This document shows, one piece after another, positions 14,590 through 23,307 of a DNA stretch of 23,465 nucleotides (its first letter is position 1; every line of letters starts with the position of its first letter). A program made the position numbers and the translations under genes. Location: NCBI GenBank assembly GCA_019038735.1, contig JAHOYW010000005.1, positions 1 to 23,465 of the forward strand. Reading direction: 5' to 3'. This DNA is from Victivallales bacterium. GTDB taxonomy: Bacteria > Verrucomicrobiota > Lentisphaeria > Victivallales > Victivallaceae. Under the pieces are notes generated by a model, which did not search any database, was not told the DNA's origin, and saw only the letters and a list, made by a program, of their open reading frames with translations.

Positions 14590-15264
14590 TTATATAGTTT
14601 CGCTTAGAAATGCTAATTTTGCGTTTTTTACATAAGTGGCGCACTTTTCCTGATCGCAGTTTTCAGTTTCATCGTCTTTTAAGCGACTGCACGCGTCAAC
14701 ACCGTAAGGCATAATTTGTTTTACTGCTTCGGCGACATTTTCGCTGGAAAGACCTCCGCTGATCATTACCGGCAGTGAGCATTGACTGACAAATTCCGCG
14801 GCATCGCGCCAGTTATAGACTTTATTTTCATCTTGTTGTCCAATCAAATTGACTTCACTGTTGTAGCAATCAAGACTAATTGCGTCAATTACCGGATATA
14901 CTTCTTCCATTTCAACAAGCTTTTGTGTATTATTTATATATTCGCAGATAATAATTTTTGCGTAAACCGGCAGCAAATCCCGCAATTTAAATACTTCTTC
15001 ATTAGTAACGCCGTGCAATTGGACGGTATAGATATTCGCGCGTGTCATGATTTCTTCAACCTCTTCCGCTTTATTGAGATGCGTAACGATGACCGGACTT
15101 ATATAAGGAGGGAGTTGTTGCGCTAGACGGCTTGCGGTACTTGCCAGAATAAATGTTTTTGATCTGTGTAGCTGTCCGACCAGAAATCCGACAGCATCGG
15201 CTCCGGCGTCAATAGCGGTTTGTAGCTCATGTTCGTTCTGAATTCCACATATTTTTATTTGCAT
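14590..15264 (-). CDS. trpF: Phosphoribosylanthranilate isomerase, divergent
   Basis: The family opens the ribose ring of phosphoribosylanthranilate in tryptophan synthesis with a TIM-barrel enzyme. At 224 residues it has the normal length. The first strand has IKICGI with the catalytic-type cysteine, then DAVGFLVG, QLHG, an aspartate in AISLDCYN where the second catalytic residue is expected, and MISGGLSSENVAEAV. The C-terminal phosphate motif, usually like DVSSGVE, reads DACSRLKD and is followed by an unusual acidic, cysteine-containing tail, so substrate binding may differ. The start ATG overlaps the end of coaX by 10 bases, and GGGAG lies 12 bases upstream. No other tryptophan gene is present. 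It could be a relative with another substrate. Confidence 0.8.
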   Translation of the reverse strand: MQIKICGIQNEHELQTAIDAGADAVGFLVGQLHRSKTFILASTASRLAQQLPPYISPVIVTHLNKAEEVEEIMTRANIYTVQLHGVTNEEVFKLRDLLPVYAKIIICEYINNTQKLVEMEEVYPVIDAISLDCYNSEVNLIGQQDENKVYNWRDAAEFVSQCSLPVMISGGLSSENVAEAVKQIMPYGVDACSRLKDDETENCDQEKCATYVKNAKLAFLSETI

Positions 15265-15962
15265 TTGCTATAAATCTCCCAAGCTTTAAGTATTCCCTTT
15301 AAAGTAAAGTCATCTCCGGCATATTCAATGCCTGAAATATTTTTTATGAAAAAATCTGCATCACCGCCAGTGGCAACTAAGCATAAATCACCATTTACAC
15401 TTTTACGCATTATCTGAATAAGTTCTTTTACAGCTCCAAGGACACCGGAATCTATTCCTAGAAGCATTTGGTCGCCCGTCGCTATTCCCGGACCTTTGGG
15501 TGCCGGCATTTTCAGTGAGACCAATGGTAATTGAGCTGTATAATCATGCATACAATTACGCAGTAACGCACGTCCCGGAGCAATTGCGCCGCCAGTAAAC
15601 ACTTTATTTTTATCAAGCAATTCAAAAGTTATTGCCGTTCCAAAGTCAATACATAAAGCTGGTAATGTAAACTTATCTTCCAGTGCAATCAGGTTTGCGA
15701 GCCTATCCGTGCCCAAAGTGCTGGCATCAACCATGCTCAAATCAATATTGCATTGACAGCCTGGTTCCAGCCAGAAAATATCCCGATTTTTCAAGATGCT
15801 GCGAAATTTAGGAACGACAGTCGCGGCGGCTATCGGTGTTTTTTTCGGCAACATTTCGCTATTCAATTCCGCCGTTAAAATTTTTCGAGACGAATTGATT
15901 TTGCCGTTTCCGGCTTCCGCGATTATTGTATGTGTATTGCCAATATTTAATAGAACAAGCAT
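15255..15962 (-). CDS. coaX: Type III pantothenate kinase
   Basis: It phosphorylates pantothenate in the first step of coenzyme A synthesis; CoaX-type enzymes are not feedback-inhibited by CoA. At 235 residues it is a little short of the usual 250-260. Visible motifs are NIGNT at 6-10, LGTDRLANLIA, IDFGTAITFELLD, GGAIAPGRALL, the LPLV segment and VATGGDADFF. The first motif is normally DxGNT, so the conserved first aspartate is asparagine here. The catalytic-region aspartate in IDFGTA is kept. The ATG at 15962 has no obvious ribosome binding site. It overlaps trpF by 10 bases and lies 36 bases after manC. Confidence 0.9.
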   Translation of the reverse strand: MLVLLNIGNTHTIIAEAGNGKINSSRKILTAELNSEMLPKKTPIAAATVVPKFRSILKNRDIFWLEPGCQCNIDLSMVDASTLGTDRLANLIALEDKFTLPALCIDFGTAITFELLDKNKVFTGGAIAPGRALLRNCMHDYTAQLPLVSLKMPAPKGPGIATGDQMLLGIDSGVLGAVKELIQIMRKSVNGDLCLVATGGDADFFIKNISGIEYAGDDFTLKGILKAWEIYSKCK

Positions 15963-15998
15963 TATATTGCTACTTTTTGTTATGTGGGAGAAGTATAA

Positions 15999-17096
15999 TT
16001 AAATGAATTTGGATAATTCCGCATTAACGCCGAGAGTATGCACTAATTCTTTAATTCTTTGTGCGGATTTTGCATTACAGACCAGAGTCGCGTCGTCAGT
16101 ATGCACAATAATCAAATCCTCTACATCAATAGCCGCGATCAAATGTCTGGAATCGCTAACAACAATATTATTATTGGAATCAATGCCTTCAAACAATCCG
16201 CGCACAACATTATCATCTTTATCATGACGGATCTGGTTGCGCAGTGCTGTCCAACTACCGACATCGTCCCAGTCAAAAGAACATTCCGCGACAATAACAT
16301 TTTTAACTTTTTCCATTACCGCGTAATCAATTGAAATTTTGTCACACTTTCCGTATTCTTCTGCTAAAGCTTGTTCAATATCGTCATTGGCATATGCTTC
16401 ACCTAGTCGCTTTGCCATTAACTCAAGATGCGGAGCGTGTTGACGGAAAGCTTCTGTAATTGTTTTGATTGACCAGATAAACATGCCGCTGTTCCATTTG
16501 TAATTACCATCAGCAAGGAATTTTTTGGCAGTTTCGATATTGGGTTTTTCTTTGAATCCGAGGCTCTTAAAGAAGTTTGTATGTACCCCGTCAGGAAGTT
16601 GTTCGCCGCATTTTATATAACCATATCCGGTACTAGCTGATGCGGGATTAACTCCGATTGTAATAATACTGTCCTTTTCTCCAGCAAGCTCTGCGCAATC
16701 TTTGAGTTCGCTGCGCATTGCCTCAACATTGCGAATAACATGGTCAGCCGGTAGCAAAAACATCACAGCCTTGTCGTTTCCAGCTTTAGCACGAACGATT
16801 CCTGCGGCAAGCGCGACACATGGTGCGGTATCTCTTCCGATTGGTTCACCGATGATATTTTCTTCCGGCAGGTTTTTCAGTAGAGACTGCATTGGCGCTA
16901 CATAATCCTGATTGGTAATAATCAGGATATTTTCTTCCGGCACTAGAGGTTTCAAGCGCTCGACAGTTTGTTCAAGCAGTGTCAAATTGCCTATTAGACG
17001 TAATAATTGTTTTGGATGATTTGTCCGGCTTTGAGGCCAAAAACGTTCACCTTTGCCACCAGCCATTACTACTGCGTAAAAATTCTTATTTTCCAT
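15999..17096 (-). CDS. manC: Mannose-1-phosphate guanylyltransferase
   Basis: It makes GDP-mannose from mannose-1-phosphate and GTP for surface polysaccharides and glycans. At 365 residues it has the nucleotidyltransferase domain and a short C-terminal part, without a fused phosphomannose isomerase domain. Motifs are VVMAGGKGERFWPQSR (9-24), NHPKQLL, GEPIGRDTAPC, LLPADHVI, STGYGYIKCG, FKEKP, NSGMFIW, the SIDYAVMEK segment and FDWDDVGSW. The ATG is 8 bases after the pilC stop and has no clear Shine-Dalgarno sequence, so it may rely on reinitiation after pilC. ManC fits best, but a related sugar nucleotidyltransferase specificity cannot be excluded. Confidence 0.92.
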   Translation of the reverse strand: MENKNFYAVVMAGGKGERFWPQSRTNHPKQLLRLIGNLTLLEQTVERLKPLVPEENILIITNQDYVAPMQSLLKNLPEENIIGEPIGRDTAPCVALAAGIVRAKAGNDKAVMFLLPADHVIRNVEAMRSELKDCAELAGEKDSIITIGVNPASASTGYGYIKCGEQLPDGVHTNFFKSLGFKEKPNIETAKKFLADGNYKWNSGMFIWSIKTITEAFRQHAPHLELMAKRLGEAYANDDIEQALAEEYGKCDKISIDYAVMEKVKNVIVAECSFDWDDVGSWTALRNQIRHDKDDNVVRGLFEGIDSNNNIVVSDSRHLIAAIDVEDLIIVHTDDATLVCNAKSAQRIKELVHTLGVNAELSKFI

Positions 17097-17104
17097 AATT
17101 TATT

Positions 17105-18373
17105 TTAACCAAGTTTTTCAATAATTTTAGTAAGTGGCATAAAGAGTGCGATAACAATAGTACCAACGACCACCGCCAGACCCACAATCATTAGAGGCTC
17201 AATAAGTGAAGTCAACGCGCCCACCGCATTGTCAACTTCTTCCTCATAAGTATCCGCTACTTTTTCAAGCATATCGGGTAACTTACCAGTTTCTTCACCC
17301 ACCTCAATCATACTTACTACCATTTCCGGGAAGATTTTAGTCGCGCTAAGCGGCGGAGCAATACCCTCTCCTTCTTTTACTGCATCATGCACTTTCCCCA
17401 CCGCAATGGAGACCACTTCATTACCCGCGGTATCTTTCACGATAATCAGAGCTCCCAAAACACCAACACCTGAAGCCATCAAAGTTCCAAGCGTTCTGGC
17501 AAAACGAGATATGGAGGTTTTCGCGATAATTGGTCCGAATAAGGGCATATTGTATTTAATCCAGTCAAAGGCGTATTTACCTTTTTTTGTTTTCCCGATT
17601 ATTTTCAGGATGATAATAAAGGCGACAATTCCTCCAATACAATACAAGGCCTGATTTTTCATCACCTCTGAAGTATTAATAACCCATTGTGTAATCATCG
17701 GCAATGGCTCACCTTGAAGCAGGTCATCAAAGATCTTTGTAAAGTTAGGAACAATAAAGATCATCAATCCACTAGTAACACCGCCGGCAACAACTAAAAC
17801 CACAATAGGATAAATCAATGCGGCTTTAACTTTTCCCGCGATTCTCGCGGAACTTTCCATAAACTGCGCCAGACGGTTGAGAATAGTTTCCATCGCACCC
17901 GCTGCTTCACCGGCACGGATCATATTTAGGAATAATTTATCGAAGGATTTAGGGTTTTTTGCAAGAGCTTCCGAAAAGGTAGCACCTGTTTCAACCGCGT
18001 CGGCGGTTTCGCCAATAACCATTTTTACAATCGGATCTCTGGACTGTCTTTCTAAAGTTTTAAGAGAACGGATCAAAGGCAGTCCGGCATCCAGCAGGAT
18101 AGCTAACTGACGGGTAAAGAGAGTAAGTTGTTTACGCTTGATTACCGGCGTACCGATAGTAATATTCAGTCCACCGCCAGCTTTTTTCTTAGGTGCAGCA
18201 CCGCCTTTTTTCTTGCTTGCAACAGCCTTCGTCTCTTTAGCGGCTTTTATAGATGTCGGGTACAAGTTTTGTTTTTTCAACGCAACCGCAGCTTGTTCTT
18301 CTGTGGGAGAATCAATCTTGCCTTTGCGCTCTTTGCCATCCGAATCCATTGCGACATATACAAATTGTGGCAT
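17105..18373 (-). CDS. pilC: Type IV pilus inner-membrane platform protein
   Basis: PilC/GspF sits in the inner membrane and links the PilB and PilT motors to pilin insertion and removal. At 422 residues it has the usual length. A cytosolic N-terminal domain (MPQFVYVAMDSDGKERKGKI) is followed by a lysine/glycine-rich linker (about 54-69). There are two repeats of the T2SSF domain, each with FTRQLAILLDAG-like (about 85) or FARTLGTLMASG-like (about 295) motifs. Membrane segments lie at about 190-215, 243-262 and 390-415. The ATG at 18373 has AAGGAG 8 bases upstream. It lies directly downstream of pilT, 29 bases away. Confidence 0.96.
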   Translation of the reverse strand: MPQFVYVAMDSDGKERKGKIDSPTEEQAAVALKKQNLYPTSIKAAKETKAVASKKKGGAAPKKKAGGGLNITIGTPVIKRKQLTLFTRQLAILLDAGLPLIRSLKTLERQSRDPIVKMVIGETADAVETGATFSEALAKNPKSFDKLFLNMIRAGEAAGAMETILNRLAQFMESSARIAGKVKAALIYPIVVLVVAGGVTSGLMIFIVPNFTKIFDDLLQGEPLPMITQWVINTSEVMKNQALYCIGGIVAFIIILKIIGKTKKGKYAFDWIKYNMPLFGPIIAKTSISRFARTLGTLMASGVGVLGALIIVKDTAGNEVVSIAVGKVHDAVKEGEGIAPPLSATKIFPEMVVSMIEVGEETGKLPDMLEKVADTYEEEVDNAVGALTSLIEPLMIVGLAVVVGTIVIALFMPLTKIIEKLG

Positions 18374-18402
18374 TTGCGTTCTCCTTAATATTTAATTGTT
18401 AT

Positions 18403-19470
18403 TTATTCTAAAGTTGCTAGTTTTTCAATTATTGATTCAGGATCTTGTGATTTAGTAATTAAATCATTATAACTGATTAGATTTTTACTATACAGCTCAA
18501 CTAAGTGGGAATCAAGTGTATTCATTCCATATTTTGCTCCTGTCTGCAATTCCGAGGAGATACGGAAAGTTTTATTATCACGAATTAGAGCTTGAATTGA
18601 GGGTGTTGAGACCATGATTTCAAATGCGGCGACACGACCTGGTTTATCTTCTCTCGACAGGAGGACTTGCGATATTACCGCGACCAGTGAAGTTGCCAGC
18701 TGTGTTCTGATCTGTCCTTGCTGTTCAGTGGGAAAGGCATCAATGATACGGTCAATCGTTCCGACCGCACTTGAAGTATGGAGTGTCCCGAAAACTAGAT
18801 GACCAGTTTCAGCGGCAGTGATAGCGGCTTCAATAGTTTCCAGATCTCGCATTTCACCCACGAGGATCACATCAGGGTCTTGGCGTAAAGCTCTTCTTAA
18901 AGCTTCACCGAAACCTGTAGTGTCAACACCGATTTCACGTTGAATGACCATACTGCGTTTATTCTTATGATAAAATTCTATCGGGTCTTCAACGGTAATA
19001 ATATGATGAGCCATTTCTTCATTGATAATATTGAGCATTGACGCGAGGGTTGTAGATTTACCACTACCGGTCGGACCGGTTACCAGAATCAATCCTCTTG
19101 GACGGAATAACAAATCTTTAATGTGCATGGGTAATCCGATTTGTTCCATAGTAAGCAGATCATTAGGAATTTGTCGTAGAACTGTGCCGAAAAATCCTCT
19201 TTGTTTGAAAGCACTTACACGAAAACGTGCCTGTTCTCCGAAAGCAAAACCAAAGTCAACAGAACCGCATTCCTGGATTTGTCTCATATGTTCATCGGAA
19301 GCAATTGATTTAACCATGGACTCAGTATCTTCAGCGGTCAGATGATCTACTTCTAGAGGGGTTAATTCCCCGTTAACTCGAACCATTGGCGGAGCATTTA
19401 CTTCGACATGTAAGTCACTTGCGCCTTCATCAACTACTAATTGCAGTAATTCTGTCATACTGATACTCAT
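18403..19470 (-). CDS. pilT: Type IV pilus retraction ATPase
   Basis: A hexameric motor that powers pilus retraction, twitching and DNA uptake. At 355 residues it has the normal length. Motifs are SDLHVEVNAPPMVRVNG (18-34), Walker A GPTGSGKST (132-140), the Asp box VEDPIEF (160-166), the Walker B region RQDPDVILVGEMRD (196-209) and the His box GTLHTSSA (228-235). The region near the usual PilT AIRNLIRE motif reads IQALIRDNK. GGAGG sits 6 bases before the ATG. It lies 11 bases after pilB and belongs to the same operon. Confidence 0.97.
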   Translation of the reverse strand: MSISMTELLQLVVDEGASDLHVEVNAPPMVRVNGELTPLEVDHLTAEDTESMVKSIASDEHMRQIQECGSVDFGFAFGEQARFRVSAFKQRGFFGTVLRQIPNDLLTMEQIGLPMHIKDLLFRPRGLILVTGPTGSGKSTTLASMLNIINEEMAHHIITVEDPIEFYHKNKRSMVIQREIGVDTTGFGEALRRALRQDPDVILVGEMRDLETIEAAITAAETGHLVFGTLHTSSAVGTIDRIIDAFPTEQQGQIRTQLATSLVAVISQVLLSREDKPGRVAAFEIMVSTPSIQALIRDNKTFRISSELQTGAKYGMNTLDSHLVELYSKNLISYNDLITKSQDPESIIEKLATLE

Positions 19471-19481
19471 TAAAACCTCCC

Positions 19482-21170
19482 TTATGTGTATCTGAGAACT
19501 TCATCTACAGTTGTTTCGCCATTTACAATAGTTTGGACACCATCCTCCCGGATGGTTACCATGCCTTGTTCCCGTGCTTTTTCCCTGATGGCTACGGTTG
19601 GCGCGTTTTTTAAAATTAACTCCATTAATTCAGGAGACATTGTTAGAAGTTCACATATTGATTTACGACCGCGATACCCTGATTCGTTGCAATTCTGACA
19701 TCCTTTACCATAATAAAATTTGCGGTCGCCGATGTCATCACGGACGAGATTTAATTTTTCTAATTCTTCGTCTTTCGGCTCGTAAGGTACACGACAATTT
19801 TTGCAAACTCTCCTTATGAGTCGTTGACTGACTATTCCTGCGATAGAAGAACAGAGGAGGAATGGTTCAACCCCCATATCCACCAGACGAGTTACAGTTC
19901 CAGCTGCGTCATTTGTATGTAAAGTACTAAATACAAAGTGACCAGTAAGCGCGGATTCAATAGCAGTCTGCGCGGTTTCCAAGTCACGAATTTCACCAAT
20001 CATTATTCGGTCAGGGTCTTGACGAAGGAATGCCCGGAGAGCTTTCTGAAAAGTCATTCCGTAGGCATTGTTGACAGGTAATTGAATAATCCCTTCAATA
20101 TCATACTCGACCGGGTCTTCAGCAGTAAGGAGTTTTTCGCCAATTTCATTTACTTCCTGTAAGGCTGAATAAAGAGTTGTTGTTTTTCCGGAACCCGTTG
20201 GACCGGTTACCAGCAGAATACCGTTCGGCATATGAATTATGTCACGCAATTGAGCCAGCACGTCGGTGCTTATTCCGAGTGCATTCAAGTCGAGATTGAC
20301 CACAGAGCGGTCAAGAATACGCAACACTACTGATTCGCCGTAAGATGTCGGCAGTGTTGCAACACGCAAGTCGATAGGTTTGCCACCGATTTTCAATTGA
20401 ATTCGTCCATCCTGAGGGAGTCGTCGTTCAGCGATATTCAAGCCGCTCATAATCTTAACACGACTTATCACCGGTACCGCCAGGCTTTTTGACGGCGGCG
20501 GCATTTCATAAAGAGTGCCGTCAACGCGATAACGGATTCTAAAAGATGTTTCAAAAGGTTCAAAATGAATATCACTTGCCTGGTCTTTTATCGCCTGATA
20601 CAGGATTACTTCCACAAAACGGACAATCGGAGCGTCGTTTGCGGCATTTTCCAAGTCAGTAACATTATCATAAATCTGTTCATCTTCTTCATCACCTGAC
20701 ATTTCGGAAAGGACGTCATGTACAGAGGCAACTGTAACAGGATAATATTTTTCAACGGCAGTATCAATAGTATCTTGCTCCGCGACCAGCACTTGGATTT
20801 CAAGTCCGAGAATAAACTGTAGTTCTTCGATAACCTGATAGTTCATCGGATTTTTAGCGACTACTTTCAGGTTATTGTCTTCCATGGAAACCGGGATAAC
20901 TCCGTACGCACGGGCAATTTCCGGGTCAATCATTTGGATTACTTCGTGTTTTATGTCCGCTTGCTTGAAATCAAAAATTTCAGTTCCAAGATTATCCGCA
21001 AAATGTTGAAGTATTTCTTGTTCAGTAAGAAATCCGTAATTAATAATGACTTCCCGGAACGATTTTCCGGTACGATCATGTTCTTCTTCTGAATCTTGAA
21101 TTTGTTCAGAAGTACAAATTCCATCAGTCAAGAGAATATCTTTCAGGGCTTGACCTTCAGCATCTAACAT
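19482..21170 (-). CDS. pilB: Type IV pilus extension ATPase (PilB)
   Basis: It is the motor for pilus assembly. At 562 residues it has an N-terminal MshEN/GspE_N-type region (1-145, the type that can bind cyclic di-GMP) and then the ATPase core. Visible motifs are ASDIHFEPFE (198-207), Walker A GPTGSGKT (323-330), the Asp box AEDPVEY (350-356), GEIRDLETA (392-400) and the His box STLHTNDA (415-422). A four-cysteine zinc motif lies at Cys456, 459, 491 and 494 (CKNC and CQNC). GGA lies about 11 bases before the ATG. It is 41 bases after a second, related ATPase gene. As the copy next to pilT and pilC it is the better candidate for PilB, but either could be GspE-like. Confidence 0.94.
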   Translation of the reverse strand: MLDAEGQALKDILLTDGICTSEQIQDSEEEHDRTGKSFREVIINYGFLTEQEILQHFADNLGTEIFDFKQADIKHEVIQMIDPEIARAYGVIPVSMEDNNLKVVAKNPMNYQVIEELQFILGLEIQVLVAEQDTIDTAVEKYYPVTVASVHDVLSEMSGDEEDEQIYDNVTDLENAANDAPIVRFVEVILYQAIKDQASDIHFEPFETSFRIRYRVDGTLYEMPPPSKSLAVPVISRVKIMSGLNIAERRLPQDGRIQLKIGGKPIDLRVATLPTSYGESVVLRILDRSVVNLDLNALGISTDVLAQLRDIIHMPNGILLVTGPTGSGKTTTLYSALQEVNEIGEKLLTAEDPVEYDIEGIIQLPVNNAYGMTFQKALRAFLRQDPDRIMIGEIRDLETAQTAIESALTGHFVFSTLHTNDAAGTVTRLVDMGVEPFLLCSSIAGIVSQRLIRRVCKNCRVPYEPKDEELEKLNLVRDDIGDRKFYYGKGCQNCNESGYRGRKSICELLTMSPELMELILKNAPTVAIREKAREQGMVTIREDGVQTIVNGETTVDEVLRYT

Positions 21171-21211
21171 ACTCGAGATTTCCTTGCTTGTTATTTTTCT
21201 TGATTGTTAAT

Positions 21212-22930
21212 TTATTCCGAGTCCTGCAAAGTAAGACGAATAACTTCTTCGATACTTGATATTCCTGATTCCGCTTTGTGTAGTCCGTCATCACGCAATG
21301 AGCGCATACCGTTTTTTCTTGCCTGATCTCTAATTACACTACTAGGTTCATTTGCAAAAATCAGTTCGCCGATATCAGGAGTAAGAATGAAAATTTCATA
21401 AATACCTATACGACCTCTATATCCAGTGCCGTCGCAGTTCGAACAACCCGCGCCTTTATAGAATTTATGGTTTTCCAAATAATCCGCGTCAATTCCAAGC
21501 AGGCGGCATTCCGCCGGAGTAGGGATGGCTTCTTCCACGCATTCACTACAGTTACGCCGCAGGAGACGTTGTGCCATAATAGCCCGTACACCCGATGCGA
21601 CGAGGAAGTTTTTAACACCCATGTCAATCAAACGAGTAATCGCGCCCGGAGCGTCATTTGTATGTAATGTGCTGAAAACCAGATGTCCTGTAAGCGCGGC
21701 GTTGATCGCGATTTCAGCGGTTTCAAGGTCACGAATCTCACCAACCATTATTATATCCGGTGATTGTCGCAGCATCGCCCGCAGTGCTGTCGAGAATGTC
21801 ATATTGATTTCGCGCGCTACTTGTACCTGATTAATACCGTCAAGCTGATACTCGACCGGGTCTTCGACTGTAATAAGTTTTCTGGTCGGTAAATTAATAG
21901 TATTAAGGAAGGCGTACAGAGAAGTTGTTTTTCCAGAACCCGTTGGTCCTGTTACCAAGAAAATTCCGTCGGGCAAGGAGATGATTTCGTTAATCATTTT
22001 GAAGTCATCCGCGAGAAATCCCAATTTTGGAATATCCAGCTGGATACTTGATTTATCAAGAATACGCATGACGATACTTTCGCCATGAGTCGTTGGGATT
22101 GTCGAAACACGTAAGTCGATGTCAACATCACCCATTTTCAGCCGTATGCGTCCGTCTTGAGGTATACGTTTTTCGGTAATATCAAGTTTAGACATGATTT
22201 TTAAACGAGAGGTTAAGTTTGCCTGTAAATATTTAGGAGGAGCTTCCTGTTCAATCAGTCTGCCGTCAACTCGATAACGGACACGGTAGCGTTTTTCTAG
22301 GGGTTCAAGATGAATATCACTCGCGCGTAATTTATGAGCATCAACAATTAAGAGGGAGACGAGTTTTACAATAGGAGTGTCGTCTTCTGTATAAGTGTCC
22401 TCATCTCCGCCGAGGGCTCCCATGAGCATTTTTGCGGAAGCTTCCTCTTCGTCAGCAAGCTCGTCAATATAATGTTCAACGGTCTCTTTGGAGTGCGCGT
22501 ATTTTTCTTGGATAACACTATGAATCTGTTCTGCCGAAGCGGCAACCGCGTCAACATCACAGCCAAGTAAATAACGTAATGAGTCAATAGTTTCAACATC
22601 GCTCGGGTCACTTATTGCCACGGTAATTATATTGTCATGCTTCATTACCGGGACGACTTGATACTGCATTACGACATCAGGACTTAGGGCTTCAATAACT
22701 TCATCCTGAAAAACATAGCTTGATAGATCGACTACTTCCATTCCATATTGATTAGCGAGCATTGCGAGCAATTGTTCTTCTTCGACGTGACCGAGGACTT
22801 TTAATGCGTCAACAACATCTAAATTTCCATCACTGGAACCCACCTCTTCCCAAGCTTCTTCAACTTGTTCATCGCTAACCATGCCATACTCTTGGAGAAG
22901 TTCTAAGATATAATCACTGTCTTTAGCCAA
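21212..22930 (-). CDS. Second PilB/GspE/MshE-type assembly ATPase
   Basis: 572 residues from the chosen start. An N-terminal MshEN-like region (1-145) leads through an acidic linker (about 155-185, DELADEEEASAKM and GGDEDTYTEDD) to the ATPase core. Visible motifs are ASDIHLEPLE (203-212), Walker A GPTGSGKT (328-335), VEDPVEY (355-361), GEIRDLETA (397-405), STLHTNDA (420-427) and zinc cysteines 461, 464, 496 and 499. It is clearly a paralogue of the next gene. The longest frame begins at a TTG at 22957 with no ribosome site; the TTG at 22930 has AGGGA 9 bases upstream and is preferred. It is the first gene of the pilus block. Two extension ATPases may serve different pilin sets or a type II secretion system. 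Confidence 0.92.
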   Translation of the reverse strand: MAKDSDYILELLQEYGMVSDEQVEEAWEEVGSSDGNLDVVDALKVLGHVEEEQLLAMLANQYGMEVVDLSSYVFQDEVIEALSPDVVMQYQVVPVMKHDNIITVAISDPSDVETIDSLRYLLGCDVDAVAASAEQIHSVIQEKYAHSKETVEHYIDELADEEEASAKMLMGALGGDEDTYTEDDTPIVKLVSLLIVDAHKLRASDIHLEPLEKRYRVRYRVDGRLIEQEAPPKYLQANLTSRLKIMSKLDITEKRIPQDGRIRLKMGDVDIDLRVSTIPTTHGESIVMRILDKSSIQLDIPKLGFLADDFKMINEIISLPDGIFLVTGPTGSGKTTSLYAFLNTINLPTRKLITVEDPVEYQLDGINQVQVAREINMTFSTALRAMLRQSPDIIMVGEIRDLETAEIAINAALTGHLVFSTLHTNDAPGAITRLIDMGVKNFLVASGVRAIMAQRLLRRNCSECVEEAIPTPAECRLLGIDADYLENHKFYKGAGCSNCDGTGYRGRIGIYEIFILTPDIGELIFANEPSSVIRDQARKNGMRSLRDDGLHKAESGISSIEEVIRLTLQDSE

Positions 22931-22987
22931 AATGTTGTTTCCCTGATGAAAATGCAATGTTTAAAGTTAATCATTCAGTGTACGTTC

Positions 22988-23016
22988 ACAATAGCGATTA
23001 TTTTTATAGATTTCAA
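22988..23016 (-). promoter_or_regulatory. Candidate promoter for the pilus operon
   Basis: On the minus strand TTGAAA (23016-23011), 17-base spacer, and TATTGT (22993-22988). This would start RNA near 22981, about 50 bases before the TTG start of the first ATPase gene. It is the only good candidate in this gap for the minus strand and could drive the long co-directional block down to the bax1-like gene. Confidence 0.45.
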
Positions 23017-23051
23017 GTTTTTTTGCAAATATTTATTAACTCTTTATTTGA

Positions 23052-23079
23052 GTTGCGAGTCGCAAGTTGTGAGTTGTGA
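23052..23079. repeat. Four 7-bp units with an embedded palindrome
   Basis: Consecutive units GTTGCGA, GTCGCAA, GTTGTGA, GTTGTGA. The first two form the perfect odd palindrome TTGCGA-G-TCGCAA (23053-23065). It sits between the divergent candidate promoters of the pilus operon and the CNNM gene, so it could be an operator or simply a short tandem repeat. Confidence 0.6.
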
Positions 23080-23120
23080 GAAAAAAAGGGAACAAAAGAC
23101 TTAGGATTCTCTCTATTTTT

Positions 23121-23149
23121 TTGCTTTTTTTTCTTTTGGGGTTTATATT
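23121..23149 (+). promoter_or_regulatory. Candidate promoter for the CNNM-family gene
   Basis: TTGCTT (23121-23126), 17-base spacer, and TATATT (23144-23149; TATTAT at 23146-23151 is an alternative). The predicted RNA start near 23156 leaves a leader of about 150 nt before the ATG at 23308, which contains a 37-codon open frame. Confidence 0.35.
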
Positions 23150-23190
23150 ATAGATATATTATTAACAAATTGGAATAGCATTTATATTTA

Positions 23191-23304
23191 ATGAAAGACA
23201 ATATGCTTGAAAACGACAAAGATGACCCTGATTCGACGAAAAAATATCGATCGATGAATCCTGCCTCATGCCTCTGCTCGCTGAAAAATAATGGAGATTT
23301 TTAG
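23191..23304 (+). CDS. Short open frame in the leader of the CNNM gene (doubtful)
   Basis: 37 codons from an ATG at 23191 to a TAG at 23302-23304, only 3 bases before the next gene's ATG. The protein is hydrophilic with an acidic/basic start (MKDNMLENDKDDPDSTKKYR) and two cysteines. No ribosome binding site precedes it and I recognise no family. Its end overlaps the ribosome binding site of the next gene, so if translated it could couple to that gene; otherwise it is chance. Confidence 0.2.
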   Translation: MKDNMLENDKDDPDSTKKYRSMNPASCLCSLKNNGDF

Positions 23305-23307
23305 CGG

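Noticed and set aside
22931..22957. TTG at 22957 as the start of the second pilus ATPase
   Set aside because: No ribosome site precedes it, whereas AGGGA is well placed for the TTG at 22930.
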